64,000 nt of DNA from Flavonifractor sp. An82. GTDB taxonomy: Bacteria; Bacillota; Clostridia; Oscillospirales; Oscillospiraceae. This document shows, in pieces, positions 25,294 to 34,160 of the stretch. The notes beneath the pieces were generated by a model that was not told where the DNA came from, did not search any database, and saw only the letters and a program-made list of their open reading frames with translations. The translations under genes and the position numbers were made by a program. The stretch spans positions 61,430 to 125,429 of the forward strand of contig NZ_NFHG01000009.1 in the NCBI RefSeq assembly GCF_002159265.1, read 5' to 3'. Position 1 is the stretch's first letter, and the number at the start of each line of letters is the position of its first letter.

Positions 25294-25345
25294 TTAGATG
25301 TCTAAAAAGCTTTAACTACAAGCTTTTTAGACATCTAATCTTTTC
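25294..25345 (+). terminator. Terminator of aph(3')-IIIa
   Basis: TTAGATGTCTAAAAAGCT (25294-25311) pairs with its complement at 25321-25338 (18 bp, loop TTAACTACA), followed by TCTTTTC. Confidence 0.85.
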
Positions 25346-25574
25346 TGAAGTACATCCGCAACTGTCCATACTCTGATGTTTTATATCTTTTCTAAAAGTT
25401 CGCTAGATAGAGTTCTATATTAGAGATGTAAAGAGTTTTGGTGAAGAGGTTTGTGAGTATGGCTTTTATAACCAGGCGTTGCTGTGTGGTATAATATTCC
25501 AATCGACTTGATAAATTTAGACCCTAATGAAGTCATGGAAATTGTTGTTTTTAATGGTAATAGCGGAAATACAA

Positions 25575-25777
25575 CACACATTGAAGATATCCTCTGGCGA
25601 GAGGAACCCGCAGATGTCCCCCGCATAACTGATGACACGAAGGACCGGGCCCTGCGCCTGAAAACCCTGGGCAACGCAGTCTGCCCGCCCCAGGCCTATC
25701 CCATTTTTCACTATATCGCGGCGATTGAGACCGGGGCGTGCGCCAGCATCTGCCCCTATGGAGGAGGTGACGGATAA
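25575..25777 (+). pseudogene. C-terminal remnant of a C5-cytosine DNA methyltransferase
   Basis: The last roughly 65 codons, PADVPRITDDTKDRALRLKTLGNAVCPPQAYPIFHYIA, carry the methyltransferase C-terminal motif (LGNAV.P.Q). Catalytic motifs I-VIII are absent. The frame runs upstream into AT-rich transposon DNA. An ATG exists at 25484, but the first part does not match the family. Such methyltransferases are usual ICE genes protecting the element during transfer. The stop is one base before the next gene's ATG. Confidence 0.75.
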
Positions 25778-27676
25778 ATGCAGGAATGGAAAGCCTCCGA
25801 GAAGGAGGCCCAGAAGATGACCCGTGACGGGGCCATTTCGGTGAACCTGGTGACCGGCGAGGCCACCCACATTTCGGACCGCCCCCAGGAACAGGACTAT
25901 TCCTCTGCTGATGAAACGGCGGGGACATTGAGCCGGGCGGTGGACGAGGTGGAGGGCCATGTGGAACGGCGCCAGGCGAAAAAAGCGCGGCGCAAGCGGC
26001 GCGACACCTTCCGGGAGGGTGAGGCGGCCAGGGACCGCCCTTCCTCCCGTTTGCAGTTTTCGGAGGCAGACCGGGCGGCGCCGGAGCTGAAAAAAGCTGT
26101 CCGCAAGTCGGACAAGGAGGCGGATAAGCTGGACGCGGCAAAGGCCGCCGTCCCCGTGAAGCCTCCCGGTAAGGAGCATGGCAACCCCTTATCCCGGCCG
26201 GTGCAGGAGGTGAAGTCCACCCTCCACAGCGAAGTGAGCAAGGTGGAGGGGGAAAATTCCGGCGTCCAGGCCGGCCACCTGGGGGAGCGGCAGATCGAGA
26301 AGGCCGTGGGCTATGGCGGCCGGCGTATCCATCAGGCACGCACGGACCGGAAACTGAAACCCTGGCGGGATGTGAAACAGGCGGAGCAGGCAGCGGTGAA
26401 ATCCAATGCCGATTTCTACTGGCGGAAGTCCGTCATGGAAAATCCCCAGCTTGCGTCCAGTAACCCCATCTCCCGCCTGTGGCAGAAGAAACGGCTGCAA
26501 AAACAGTACGCCGCCGCCCACCGGGCAGGAACCGGCGCAGCCCAGGCCGCGGGCAAGGCGTCCCAGACCGCCGCCTCTGCCGCAAAGAAGGGCGGCGGGA
26601 CCATCGCCCAGAAGCTGGGCGGCTTCGTTACCAAAAACAAGCACACCCTCCTCATCGTGGGCGGGATCGGCCTGATCCTCATGCTCATCATGGGGCTGAT
26701 GCAGTCCTGCACCTCTATGTTCGGGGGCGGGACCTCCGGCCTGGTGGCGTCCTCCTATCTTTCGGAGGACGCGGACCTGACCGGGGCCGAGGCCGCCTAT
26801 TGCGGTATGGAGGCGGAGCTTCAAGAATACCTGGACACCTACGAGGCCACCCACGACTATGACGAATATCACTTTGACCTGGATGAGATCGAGCATGACC
26901 CTTATGTGCTGTTGTCCATCCTGTCGGCGCTCCACGAAGGGGTGTTTACCCTGGACGAGGTGCAAGGCGACCTGGAAATGCTCTTTGACAAGCAGTACAT
27001 CCTCACGGAAACGGTCACCACGGAGACCCGCTACCGCACCGAGACCCGGACAGACAGCGAGGGCAACGAGTACGAAGTGGAGGTGCCATACATCTGGTAT
27101 ATCTGCACCGTCACGCTGGAAAACTTTGACCTCTCTCATGTGCCGGTCTACATCATGGGCGAGGATCAGCTTTCCATGTATGCCGTGTATATGTCCACCC
27201 TGGGCAACCGGCCGGATCTGTTTCCGTCCTCCGGGTATGTGGGCAAGTACATCGAGAACCCGCCTACGGCCTGGGACATCCCCGCCGAGTACCTGACGGA
27301 TGAACGGTTTGCTACCCTCATCACCGAGGCGGAGAAATACCTGGGATACCCCTATGTGTGGGGCGGGAGCAGCCCGGAGACATCGTTTGACTGTTCCGGC
27401 TTCGTCAGCTATGTGCTGACCAATACCGGACTTTGTAACACCGGGCGGCTGGGCGCCCAGGGACTCTACAATATCTCCACCCCGGTATCCGATCCCCAGC
27501 CGGGCGACCTGGTGTTTTTCGTGGGGACCTACGACACTCCAGGCGTTTCCCATGTGGGCATCTATGTGGGCGACAATATGATGCTGCACTGCGGAGATCC
27601 GATTTCCTACGCGAACCTGAACACCAGCTACTGGCAGTCTCACTTTTATGCCTACGGCCGGCCGCCGTACAACTGA
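25778..27676 (+). CDS. NlpC/P60 (C40) cell-wall hydrolase of the conjugation apparatus
   Basis: Protein of 632 residues. A long charged cytoplasmic region (1-285) precedes one membrane helix (about 290-315, LLIVGGIGLILMLIMG), a middle extracellular domain, and a C-terminal NlpC/P60 domain with catalytic Cys in FDCSGF and His in SHVGIYVG. It should open peptidoglycan for the transfer channel, like Tn916 Orf14 and the CD1108 family. GGAGGAGGTG precedes the ATG. The VirB4 ATPase normally found nearby is missing. Confidence 0.9.
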   Translation: MQEWKASEKEAQKMTRDGAISVNLVTGEATHISDRPQEQDYSSADETAGTLSRAVDEVEGHVERRQAKKARRKRRDTFREGEAARDRPSSRLQFSEADRAAPELKKAVRKSDKEADKLDAAKAAVPVKPPGKEHGNPLSRPVQEVKSTLHSEVSKVEGENSGVQAGHLGERQIEKAVGYGGRRIHQARTDRKLKPWRDVKQAEQAAVKSNADFYWRKSVMENPQLASSNPISRLWQKKRLQKQYAAAHRAGTGAAQAAGKASQTAASAAKKGGGTIAQKLGGFVTKNKHTLLIVGGIGLILMLIMGLMQSCTSMFGGGTSGLVASSYLSEDADLTGAEAAYCGMEAELQEYLDTYEATHDYDEYHFDLDEIEHDPYVLLSILSALHEGVFTLDEVQGDLEMLFDKQYILTETVTTETRYRTETRTDSEGNEYEVEVPYIWYICTVTLENFDLSHVPVYIMGEDQLSMYAVYMSTLGNRPDLFPSSGYVGKYIENPPTAWDIPAEYLTDERFATLITEAEKYLGYPYVWGGSSPETSFDCSGFVSYVLTNTGLCNTGRLGAQGLYNISTPVSDPQPGDLVFFVGTYDTPGVSHVGIYVGDNMMLHCGDPISYANLNTSYWQSHFYAYGRPPYN

Positions 27677-27689
27677 TGGGAGGTGTTCC

Positions 27690-28163
27690 ATGCTATCTTT
27701 ATGTCCGGTATCCCTGGCCGAGGCCAACGCTTTTGTCGCAGAGCACCACCGTCACCACAAGCCGGTGCGGGGGCACAAGTTTTCCCTGGGCTGTATGGCG
27801 GATGGACAGCTTGTGGGCGTCGCTATCGTGGGGCGGCCTGTCAGCCGGTATTTGGATGACGGGCTGACCCTCGAAGTAAACCGGCTGTGTACGGATGGAA
27901 CGCAAAATGCTTGCAGTTTCCTCTACGGCGCGGCGGCGCGGGCAGCCAGGACCATGGGATACCGAAAAATCATCACTTACATTTTGGATACGGAGAATGG
28001 CGTGAGCCTCCGGGCGGCGGGCTGGAAATGCGCCGGCCTGGCCGGAGGCAGGATGTGGACCGGAAAACGCCGCCCTTCTGAACCTCTGTATCCCGCACAA
28101 ATGAAATACCGATATGAAAAAGAATGGAATGGAAAGGAGTTTTGCGAACATGGCAACTGTTGA
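27690..28163 (+). CDS. XF1762-family protein (acetyltransferase-like fold)
   Basis: Protein of 157 residues (AEANAFVAEHHRHHKPVRGHKFSLGC, then LEVNRLCTDGTQNACSFLYGAAARAA and YRKIITYI). The pattern resembles GNAT-type acetyltransferases and is common on ICEs and phages; its substrate is not known. The ATG at 27690 follows GGGAGGT. Its end overlaps the DUF4315 gene by 14 bases, so the genes form one operon. Confidence 0.8.
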   Translation: MLSLCPVSLAEANAFVAEHHRHHKPVRGHKFSLGCMADGQLVGVAIVGRPVSRYLDDGLTLEVNRLCTDGTQNACSFLYGAAARAARTMGYRKIITYILDTENGVSLRAAGWKCAGLAGGRMWTGKRRPSEPLYPAQMKYRYEKEWNGKEFCEHGNC

Positions 28164-28431
28164 GAAGATCCGCCGTGATATTGAAAAGACCAAGGAGAAG
28201 ATCTCCGAGCAGCAGAAGCGCCTCCGCACTTTGGAGGCCCAGCTCACCGAGGAGGAGAACCTGGAGATCGTCCGCATGGTCAAGGCGGTGAAGATGGACA
28301 ACCGGGAACTGACGGCCTTCCTGAAGGCCTACGCCAGCGGCCTCATCACCCTGCCGGAGGGCATGATGGAGGCGGAGGCCGCGGCGGACCCCGGCGAGAA
28401 TGAGATGGAGGATACCGAGTATGAAGAATAA
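28150..28431 (+). CDS. DUF4315 ICE protein
   Basis: Ninety-three residues. The first 40 form a coiled coil (EKIRRDIEKTKEKISEQQKRLRTLEAQLTEEE). The remainder is short and acidic at the end (ENEMEDTEYEE). It is found in the same place, between XF1762 and DUF4366, in many clostridial ICEs; its role in transfer is unknown. The start at 28150 follows AAAGGAG. It overlaps the next gene by 11 bases. Confidence 0.85.
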   Translation: MATVEKIRRDIEKTKEKISEQQKRLRTLEAQLTEEENLEIVRMVKAVKMDNRELTAFLKAYASGLITLPEGMMEAEAAADPGENEMEDTEYEE

Positions 28432-29599
28432 GAAGATCATCCGCCTGTTTACGGCGGCCCTGGCCGTGGCGCTCTGTGCCACGGCCTTTGCTGTCCCCGC
28501 TTTCGCCGGCGGTGGGGAGGGCGAACCCTACTACACCGAAACTGCCGGGACGGAGGCGGACCCTGCGGAGGACGCCGAGGCCCCGGAGGTCACTATCACT
28601 GATGAGGAAGATCCCGCCGGCGATGATAGCGCGGACAATAACACGGAGGCAGACGGGGACACCCTGGACCAGATCACCGAACTGCTGGGCGGCCTGGGGA
28701 CTGTGACTGTCACCGAGGACGGTATCCTGTTCACCCCTGACACGGAGAAATGGGAAACCCAGCAGACCGGCACCGTGACCACCTGCGGCGGCAACCTGAA
28801 TGTCCGCACCGGCGCTGGGCTGGATAACGACGCCTTCACCCAGCTTCCCGATGGGGCGCAGGTAGAAGTCATCGGCACCGAGGGCGAATGGGTCAAGGTG
28901 CTTCTGCCGGAGCGGGAGGGCTATGTTCATTCCGACTACCTGACCATCACGGACACGGGCAGCTTCTCCCTCTCCCTGGACGGGACGGACCTCTCCGCCC
29001 TGCTGGAGCTGTTCGCCTCCGGCCTCTCCGGGGGCGGAGGGGCAGCCCTGACCCCGGATGGGAACCTGTCCCTCATTGACGACCTGGGCGGGACATCCTC
29101 CGGCAAGCAGTTCATCACGGTGGAGACAAAGGGCGGCAACGTGTTCTATCTCATCATCGACCGGGATGACGAGGGGGCGCAGACCGTCCACTTCCTGAAC
29201 CAGGTGGACGAGGCGGACCTCCTGGCACTGATGGAGGATGGCGAGGCCCAGGAGGCACCGGCGGTCTGCACCTGTACGGAGAAATGCCAGGCCGGGGCGG
29301 TGAACACCTCCTGCGAGGTGTGCGCGGTGAATATGGCCGAGTGCGCCGGCGCGGAGCCGGAGCCGGAACCCGAACCGGAGCCGGAGGCGGAGAAGTCCGG
29401 GGGCATGGGCGCCCTGGCGCTGGTCCTGGCGCTGGTGGTGCTGGGCGGCGGCGGAGCCTTCGCCTATATCAAGTTTATCCGTCCCAAGCAGGCGTCCAAG
29501 GTCAGCGCAGACCCGGACGACTATGATTTTGCGGATGAGGAGGAGTATATCAACGAGGACGAACCGGAACCGGAGGAAGAAACGGAGGATACGAAATGA
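28421..29599 (+). CDS. DUF4366 surface protein (CD1107 family)
   Basis: Protein of 392 residues with a signal peptide (KKIIRLFTAALAVALCATAFAVPAFA), an acidic low-complexity segment, an SH3-like domain (TCGGNLNVRTGAGLDNDAFTQLPDGA, about residues 125-175), a Cys-rich patch (CTCTEKCQAG), an E/P repeat, one membrane helix (GGMGALALVLALVVLGGGGAF) and an acidic cytoplasmic tail. It probably sits at the cell surface around the mating channel. Its stop overlaps the topB start (ATGA). Confidence 0.88.
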   Translation: MKNKKIIRLFTAALAVALCATAFAVPAFAGGGEGEPYYTETAGTEADPAEDAEAPEVTITDEEDPAGDDSADNNTEADGDTLDQITELLGGLGTVTVTEDGILFTPDTEKWETQQTGTVTTCGGNLNVRTGAGLDNDAFTQLPDGAQVEVIGTEGEWVKVLLPEREGYVHSDYLTITDTGSFSLSLDGTDLSALLELFASGLSGGGGAALTPDGNLSLIDDLGGTSSGKQFITVETKGGNVFYLIIDRDDEGAQTVHFLNQVDEADLLALMEDGEAQEAPAVCTCTEKCQAGAVNTSCEVCAVNMAECAGAEPEPEPEPEPEAEKSGGMGALALVLALVVLGGGGAFAYIKFIRPKQASKVSADPDDYDFADEEEYINEDEPEPEEETEDTK

Positions 29600-31695
29600 A
29601 GCTGGTGATCTGTGAGAAACCGAGTGTTGCAAAAGCCGTCGCGTCGGCCCTGGGTGTCACATCCAGGGCCGATGGCTGTTTTGAAGGAAATGGGCTCATC
29701 GTTTCCTGGTGCGTGGGGCATTTGGTGTCCCCGATGGACGCAGCCGGGTACGACCTTGGTTATAAGAAATGGAAGTATGATGACCTTCCCATCCTGCCGG
29801 AGCCCTTCCGCTATGTGCTGGCGAAGGGCAAGGAGGACGCCTTCCAGAACTTGAAGCACCTCATGGAGCGAGAGGACGTCACCGAGCTGGTCAACGCCTG
29901 CGACGCCGGGCGGGAGGGCGAGCTCATCTTCCGGCTGGTCTATGAGATGGCGGGATGCCAGAAGCCCTTCTCCCGTCTGTGGATCTCTTCCATGGAGGAC
30001 GCGGCGATCCGGGAGGGCTTCGCTGACCTGCGCCCCGGTGCGGAGTACGACCCGCTGTACCAGTCCGCCCTCTGCCGCCAGAAAGCAGACTGGCTCATTG
30101 GGATCAACGCCACAAGACTTTTTTCTGTCCTCTACCACCGCACCCTGAATGTGGGGCGGGTGCAGACCCCCACCCTTGCCATGCTGGTGGACCGGGACAG
30201 CAAAATCACAATGTTCCGCAAAGAGAAATACCATCATGTGCGCCTGACCCTGGGCGGGGCCGAGGCGGTGTCGGAGAAGATCACCGCCCCGGAGGAGGCG
30301 GAGGCCCTGAGGGCGGCCTGTACCGGCGCGGAGGCAGTCTGCGCTTCCGTCACCCGTGAACAGAAGAAAGAGGCACCGCCCAGGCTCTACGACCTGACCA
30401 CCCTCCAGCGGGAGGCCAACCGCATCTTCGGCTACACGGCGAAACAGACGCTGGACTACGCACAATCCCTCTATGAGAAAAAGCTGCTGACCTATCCCCG
30501 GACGGACAGCCGGTTTTTGACCGCCGACATGGCGGAGACCGCTTCGGTGGTCCTCCACCTGGCGGCCAAGGTACCGCCCTTTGACGGGTGCGGGGAGTTC
30601 TTCCCGGATGTGTCCTTGCTGGTAAATGACAAGAAGGTGTCCGACCACCACGCCATCATCCCCACGCTGGAGCTGGAGAAGGCGGACCTGTCCGAACTGC
30701 CCGTGGGTGAGCGCAATATCCTTCTGCTGGTCTGCCGGGAGCTGCTGTGCGCGGCGGCGGAGCCGTATGTGTACGAGGCTGTCACGGCCGCCTTTACCTG
30801 CGGCGGGCACACCTTCACCGCCAAGGGCCGCCATGTACTGTCCCTGGGATGGAAGGACATTGACCGCATTTTCCGCGCCTCCCTGAAGGAGAAGCCGGAG
30901 GACGAGGCAGAACCTACCGCCCTGCCGGACTTTACCGAGGGGCAGACTTTCGACCGGGTGGAGGCCGCTGTCACCGAACACTTCACCACCCCGCCCAAAG
31001 CGTACACGGAGGACACCCTTCTGTCGGCAATGGAGAACGCCGGCAAGGAGGACATCCCGGACGATGCCGAGCGCAAGGGGTTGGGGACTCCGGCCACCAG
31101 GGCGGCGATCCTGGAAAAGCTAGTGGCGGCCGGGTTTGTGGAGCGCAAGGGCAAAAGTCTCATTCCCACCAAGGCGGGGATCAACCTGGTCACGGTCCTG
31201 CCGAACGCCCTGACCTCTCCCATGCTCACGGCGGAGTGGGAACAGAAGCTGACCGGCATTGCCAAGGGCGAGGCGGACCCTGCTGCGTTTATGGCGGGGA
31301 TCACCGGGATGGCGCGGGAGCTGGTGAAACAGTATTCCCACATCTCCGAGGAGGGCCAGAAGCTGTTCGCCCCGGAGCGCGAGACCGTGGGCGTCTGCCC
31401 CCGCTGCGGCAAGCCGGTCTATGAAGGCAAGAAGAATTTTTACTGCTCCGACCGCTCCTGTCAGTTTGTGTTGTGGAAGGATGACCGCTTCTGGACCTCC
31501 CGCAAAAAGGAGCTGACCCGCAAGATGGCCGGCGACCTGCTGAAGAAGGGCCGTACCTCCGTCAAGGGGATGTGGTCTGAAAAGAAGGGCTCCACCTATG
31601 ACGCGGTGGTGGTGCTGGATGATACCGGCGAGAAGTATGTCCGCTTCAAGCTGGAGTTCCCCAAACGGAAGGAGGGCGTGAATGGCAAAAAGTAA
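29596..31695 (+). CDS. topB: DNA topoisomerase III (ICE-encoded)
   Basis: Type IA topoisomerase of 699 residues. A Toprim domain carries DAGREGELIF (about residue 103), and the active-site tyrosine lies in LLTYPRTDSRFL (about residue 300). A C-terminal zinc-ribbon segment (CPRCGKPVYEGKKNFYCSDRSC) follows. ICEs of this class carry topB beside DUF4366, probably to resolve replication or transfer intermediates. The frame is complete, and it overlaps both neighbours by a few bases. Confidence 0.95.
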   Translation: MKLVICEKPSVAKAVASALGVTSRADGCFEGNGLIVSWCVGHLVSPMDAAGYDLGYKKWKYDDLPILPEPFRYVLAKGKEDAFQNLKHLMEREDVTELVNACDAGREGELIFRLVYEMAGCQKPFSRLWISSMEDAAIREGFADLRPGAEYDPLYQSALCRQKADWLIGINATRLFSVLYHRTLNVGRVQTPTLAMLVDRDSKITMFRKEKYHHVRLTLGGAEAVSEKITAPEEAEALRAACTGAEAVCASVTREQKKEAPPRLYDLTTLQREANRIFGYTAKQTLDYAQSLYEKKLLTYPRTDSRFLTADMAETASVVLHLAAKVPPFDGCGEFFPDVSLLVNDKKVSDHHAIIPTLELEKADLSELPVGERNILLLVCRELLCAAAEPYVYEAVTAAFTCGGHTFTAKGRHVLSLGWKDIDRIFRASLKEKPEDEAEPTALPDFTEGQTFDRVEAAVTEHFTTPPKAYTEDTLLSAMENAGKEDIPDDAERKGLGTPATRAAILEKLVAAGFVERKGKSLIPTKAGINLVTVLPNALTSPMLTAEWEQKLTGIAKGEADPAAFMAGITGMARELVKQYSHISEEGQKLFAPERETVGVCPRCGKPVYEGKKNFYCSDRSCQFVLWKDDRFWTSRKKELTRKMAGDLLKKGRTSVKGMWSEKKGSTYDAVVVLDDTGEKYVRFKLEFPKRKEGVNGKK

Positions 31696-32218
31696 ATCGG
31701 ATATTTCTCTGAATGATCTGAAAGCGATGCTCCCCCAGGAGGGGAGTTCCGCAGAGCAGGTGGCGGCGCTTCGGGCGCTGTCCACCCTTTCCCCGGAGGA
31801 CCAGGGGCTCCTGGCCGCTGTGCAGGAATCCCCCTATCGGCTGACTACTCTGGAACAGTTCCGGGAATTTCCCGCCAATACCGAGTATTTCATCCTGGAG
31901 GCCAACATCAGTAAGGTGGAGGATGTGGGCTGGCGCTACTTGGCGCAGCATCTGGACACCCTTTTGCCCCCGGAACTGCTGGACGCCATTGACCCGGTTC
32001 CCTTCGGCAAATACGCCGTGCAGGAGGAACAGGGCTGCTTCACCAGCCGGGGATATTTAACGCTGTCTGGGGATGAGTGGCAGCACGACCGCCCCCAGGC
32101 GAAGCAGGCGGACCGCAAGCCCTCCATCAGGGAGCGGCTGGAACAGAGCAAACAGGAGTGCAGGAACAAAAATAAGGCCCAGGCGCCCCACAAGGGGAAA
32201 TCTGAGCCGGAGCTGTAA
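31682..32218 (+). CDS. Conserved ICE accessory protein, unknown function
   Basis: Acidic N-terminus and basic, lysine-rich C-terminus (KPSIRERLEQSKQECRNKNKAQ) in 178 residues. The tail resembles that of the PcfB protein (KPSIRKELDQAKQQAKAQ), a motif shared by several ICE proteins. The middle part (LTTLEQFREFPANTEYFILEANISKVEDVGWRY) is of a type I associate with antirestriction or YodL-like ICE genes, but I cannot assign it. It overlaps the end of topB by 14 bases and directly precedes the ardA fragment. Confidence 0.6.
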   Translation: MAKSKSDISLNDLKAMLPQEGSSAEQVAALRALSTLSPEDQGLLAAVQESPYRLTTLEQFREFPANTEYFILEANISKVEDVGWRYLAQHLDTLLPPELLDAIDPVPFGKYAVQEEQGCFTSRGYLTLSGDEWQHDRPQAKQADRKPSIRERLEQSKQECRNKNKAQAPHKGKSEPEL

Positions 32219-32230
32219 GGAGGTGCGTAT

Positions 32231-32413
32231 ATGCCCCATTATGAATATGACAAGGACTATCCCTTTGCCGCCTTCATCACCAACCTGGGCAAGTACAACG
32301 AGGGCGACCTGGTGGGCGAATGGGTAAAGTTCCCCACCACGCCGGAGGAAATGCAGAAGGTGTTTGAACGGATCGGCATTGGGCAGAAGGACGACTTCGG
32401 CCAGCCCTATTGA
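32231..32413 (+). pseudogene. ArdA antirestriction protein, N-terminal fragment
   Basis: Sixty codons including AAFITNLGKYNEGDLVGEWVKFPTT in outline, the typical ArdA N-terminus that mimics DNA to block type I restriction enzymes. The frame stops at FGQPY, far short of the full length of about 165 residues. GGAGGTG precedes the ATG. The stop lies at a junction with the C-terminal part of an unrelated gene, so a deletion removed the rest. A 60-residue product should not form the ArdA dimer. Confidence 0.8.
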
Positions 32414-32771
32414 GATGGCTGAGTGGTCCTATGAAAATGGCTACTGGTGTAGCAAGAGCGGTTCCTACCACGCGTTGATCCCTGCCGCCGCCAAGGCGTG
32501 GGGCCTTCCGGTAGAGGGGTGCTCCGCATCCGAACCGCAGCGGATCGTGGACGCGCTCAGTGAGGGCAAGCTGGTGGTCGCCCTGATGACCAAGGGGCAT
32601 TTTACCTCCAGCGGCCACTTCATTGTCCTGCGGGGCGTGGAGAATGAGCAGATCCTGGTGGCTGACCCTGCCAGCACCACCCGCAGTCAGAAAGCGTGGG
32701 ATCTGTCCATCATTTTGAATGAGGCCAGCAAGAGCGCGGCGGCCGGCGGTCCCTTCTGGATCATTGGATAG
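32403..32771 (+). pseudogene. C-terminal fragment of an ICE C39-like peptidase/lysozyme protein
   Basis: The last about 115 codons of a larger protein (MAEWSYENGYWCSKSGSYHALIPAAA, then KGHFTSSGHFIVLRGV with the His of a C39-like site, and VADPASTT). No start signal precedes it; an ATG at 32415 lacks a ribosome site. In related elements this is the extracellular end of a two-domain wall hydrolase. It is joined to the ardA fragment at about 32405, so one deletion hit both genes, and the relaxase region usually found there is gone too. Confidence 0.7.
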
Positions 32772-32779
32772 TCATATGA

Positions 32780-32815
32780 ACAGCAAGAGGCACCCCGGAG
32801 TGGGGTGCCTCTCTA
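32780..32815 (+). terminator. Possible terminator hairpin
   Basis: GAGGCACCCC pairs with GGGGTGCCTC, loop GGAGT-like; only a weak U-run follows on either strand. Confidence 0.45.
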
Positions 32816-32818
32816 AGT

Positions 32819-33040
32819 TCAAGCGTTTGCCTGCTGGAGATAGAACTCGCTTTCTGCCACCCGTGTGACAAAGTCGAATTCCATTCTCGTTGCCTTCGAC
32901 AGCGAGATGTTGTAGCGTTTGCACACGCCGCGGAGATAGGCCAGGTAGTCTTTATCCTCGTGAGAGAGGGGGGCTACCCATCCTGTCCGGGAGGCGTGAT
33001 CTTCAATGCTGCGAAGGTATTCTAATTCTCTTTGATCCAT
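32819..33040 (-). CDS. Hypothetical small protein
   Basis: Helical protein of 73 residues (DQRELEYLRSIEDHASRTGWVAPL, then VCKRYNISLSKATRMEFDFVTRVAESEF). No family recognised. Its start is 2 bases from the end of the GNAT-like gene upstream, with a GGTGTAAC region before the ATG, so the two form a leftward pair. It lies in the accessory part of the ICE. Confidence 0.55.
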   Translation of the reverse strand: MDQRELEYLRSIEDHASRTGWVAPLSHEDKDYLAYLRGVCKRYNISLSKATRMEFDFVTRVAESEFYLQQANA

Positions 33041-33042
33041 TG

Positions 33043-33558
33043 TTACACCTCCACAATAAATTCTGATATAAGTTTTGCTGCGGCATCCTCTAAAATGAGC
33101 ATTCGGAAAGGGTCATATCGGACGGGAGCAATCGCTCCAAATCTTGTTCTGTAATATTCGGCTAATTCGCTGGTTTTAGCACGGAAATACAGAACACCGT
33201 CAAAATGGTTATCAAAGGACACTTGGATCGCATAGGCAAACAAAGCTTTGGCTATACCAATATATTTTTTGTGCCCGCCTTCGGCACTGAGCAAATTTGC
33301 ATTGCTGTGACGGGCGCTCTCTACATAGATAATTTCAACCGCCAAGCCCTTTTCATCCAATTCATAGGACATCAGGCCCAGCAGTTCACCATCATCCGCG
33401 CGGTGCAAAGCGACTTTGTTGGGCAGACTGAGCGCATACGGTGTTGTCCAATTCGTTTGCCAGTCCTGTGTGGCCGCCAAATCTTGTTCTGTCGCTGTAT
33501 CTACTGTTACAGGGACTTTTTCCCCAGAACTTGCATCTAAAACAAATAATTTAAGCAC
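33043..33558 (-). CDS. GNAT-like acetyltransferase, putative
   Basis: Protein of 171 residues starting at a GTG (33558) ten bases after AAGGGGG; longer in-frame starts lack ribosome sites and cross AT-rich non-coding sequence. The pattern LGLMSYELDEKGLAVEIIYVESARH, then GIAKALFAYAIQVSFDNHFDGVLYFRAKT, resembles the GNAT beta4-alpha3 and beta5 region, although the Q/R-x-x-G-x-G/A signature is weak. Substrate unknown. It pairs with the small gene downstream and could be a toxin-type acetyltransferase, but no antitoxin-like partner is evident. Confidence 0.55.
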   Translation of the reverse strand: MLKLFVLDASSGEKVPVTVDTATEQDLAATQDWQTNWTTPYALSLPNKVALHRADDGELLGLMSYELDEKGLAVEIIYVESARHSNANLLSAEGGHKKYIGIAKALFAYAIQVSFDNHFDGVLYFRAKTSELAEYYRTRFGAIAPVRYDPFRMLILEDAAAKLISEFIVEV

Positions 33559-33812
33559 CGGGTAGTATCCCCCCTTTATAAGTAGTTTATCACAAAGAAG
33601 GATGAAACACAAGGCATAGTTCTCCGCAAAAACTGTTGTTATAAAGGTGGAACTGTATTTCCACCTCAAATTGTATCCAATAATAGCTGGAATTAAAATG
33701 CCATCCTTCAGCCCCCATGTCTTATGGGAGGCTGATTTATTGTTTACAAAAAGTTCATTCTTTTTCGGGCCCAAACCCGCGTTTTGCGGTGCGTATTGAA
33801 GGAGAAGAGTAT

Positions 33813-34139
33813 ATGAAGGAAATCACTTCCGCATCTGCCCGGAGGCTGTACCGTTTTCTATCTGCCTGCGGCGGGAACTGGCGCAATACCATCCATATTG
33901 CCGCCCAAGGCGGCCATACCGGCTGGCTCATGGCCGCGGACCAGGACGGGAAACCAGTTGTGATGGCCGTAGATGCTTTTCAAAAGTTGACACAGGAACA
34001 GATCGACCCTGCGGAATGCCGGGGATACCTGACAGAATCCGCCTTTGGGGATATTTTCGCCAGGTATCTCCTCTGGCAGATCCCGGATGCCGGCGGCCCC
34101 CCTGCAGATGCGCTGAGCCTGTTGTCATCATCATTTTAA
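33813..34139 (+). CDS. Hypothetical ICE protein
   Basis: Protein of 108 residues (KEITSASARRLYRFLSACGGNWRNTIHIAAQGGHTGWLMAAD...). No motif recognised and no membrane segment. AAGGAGAAG precedes the ATG. It starts a rightward series (DUF3268, sigma-like, two hypotheticals, DUF5348) with short gaps, probably one accessory operon. The upstream 250 bases hold no gene. Confidence 0.55.
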   Translation: MKEITSASARRLYRFLSACGGNWRNTIHIAAQGGHTGWLMAADQDGKPVVMAVDAFQKLTQEQIDPAECRGYLTESAFGDIFARYLLWQIPDAGGPPADALSLLSSSF

Positions 34140-34160
34140 GAACATAGGAGGGATCTATCC

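Larger units (their letters stand above)
23319..25575. mobile_element. Remnant resistance transposon carrying aph(3')-IIIa
   Basis: A segment of distinctly lower GC lies between the broken virD4 and a methyltransferase C-terminal remnant. It holds a serine-recombinase start fused to TnpV, a small transposon gene and aph(3')-IIIa. Both ends coincide with truncated ICE genes, so its insertion was accompanied or followed by deletion of ICE DNA. Exact ends are not visible as repeats; limits are taken from where the flanking frames stop matching. Confidence 0.65.

Noticed and set aside
25484..25777. Complete 97-codon gene before the NlpC/P60 gene
   Set aside because: Only the last part matches a methyltransferase C-terminus; the first part is AT-rich transposon DNA without a ribosome site.
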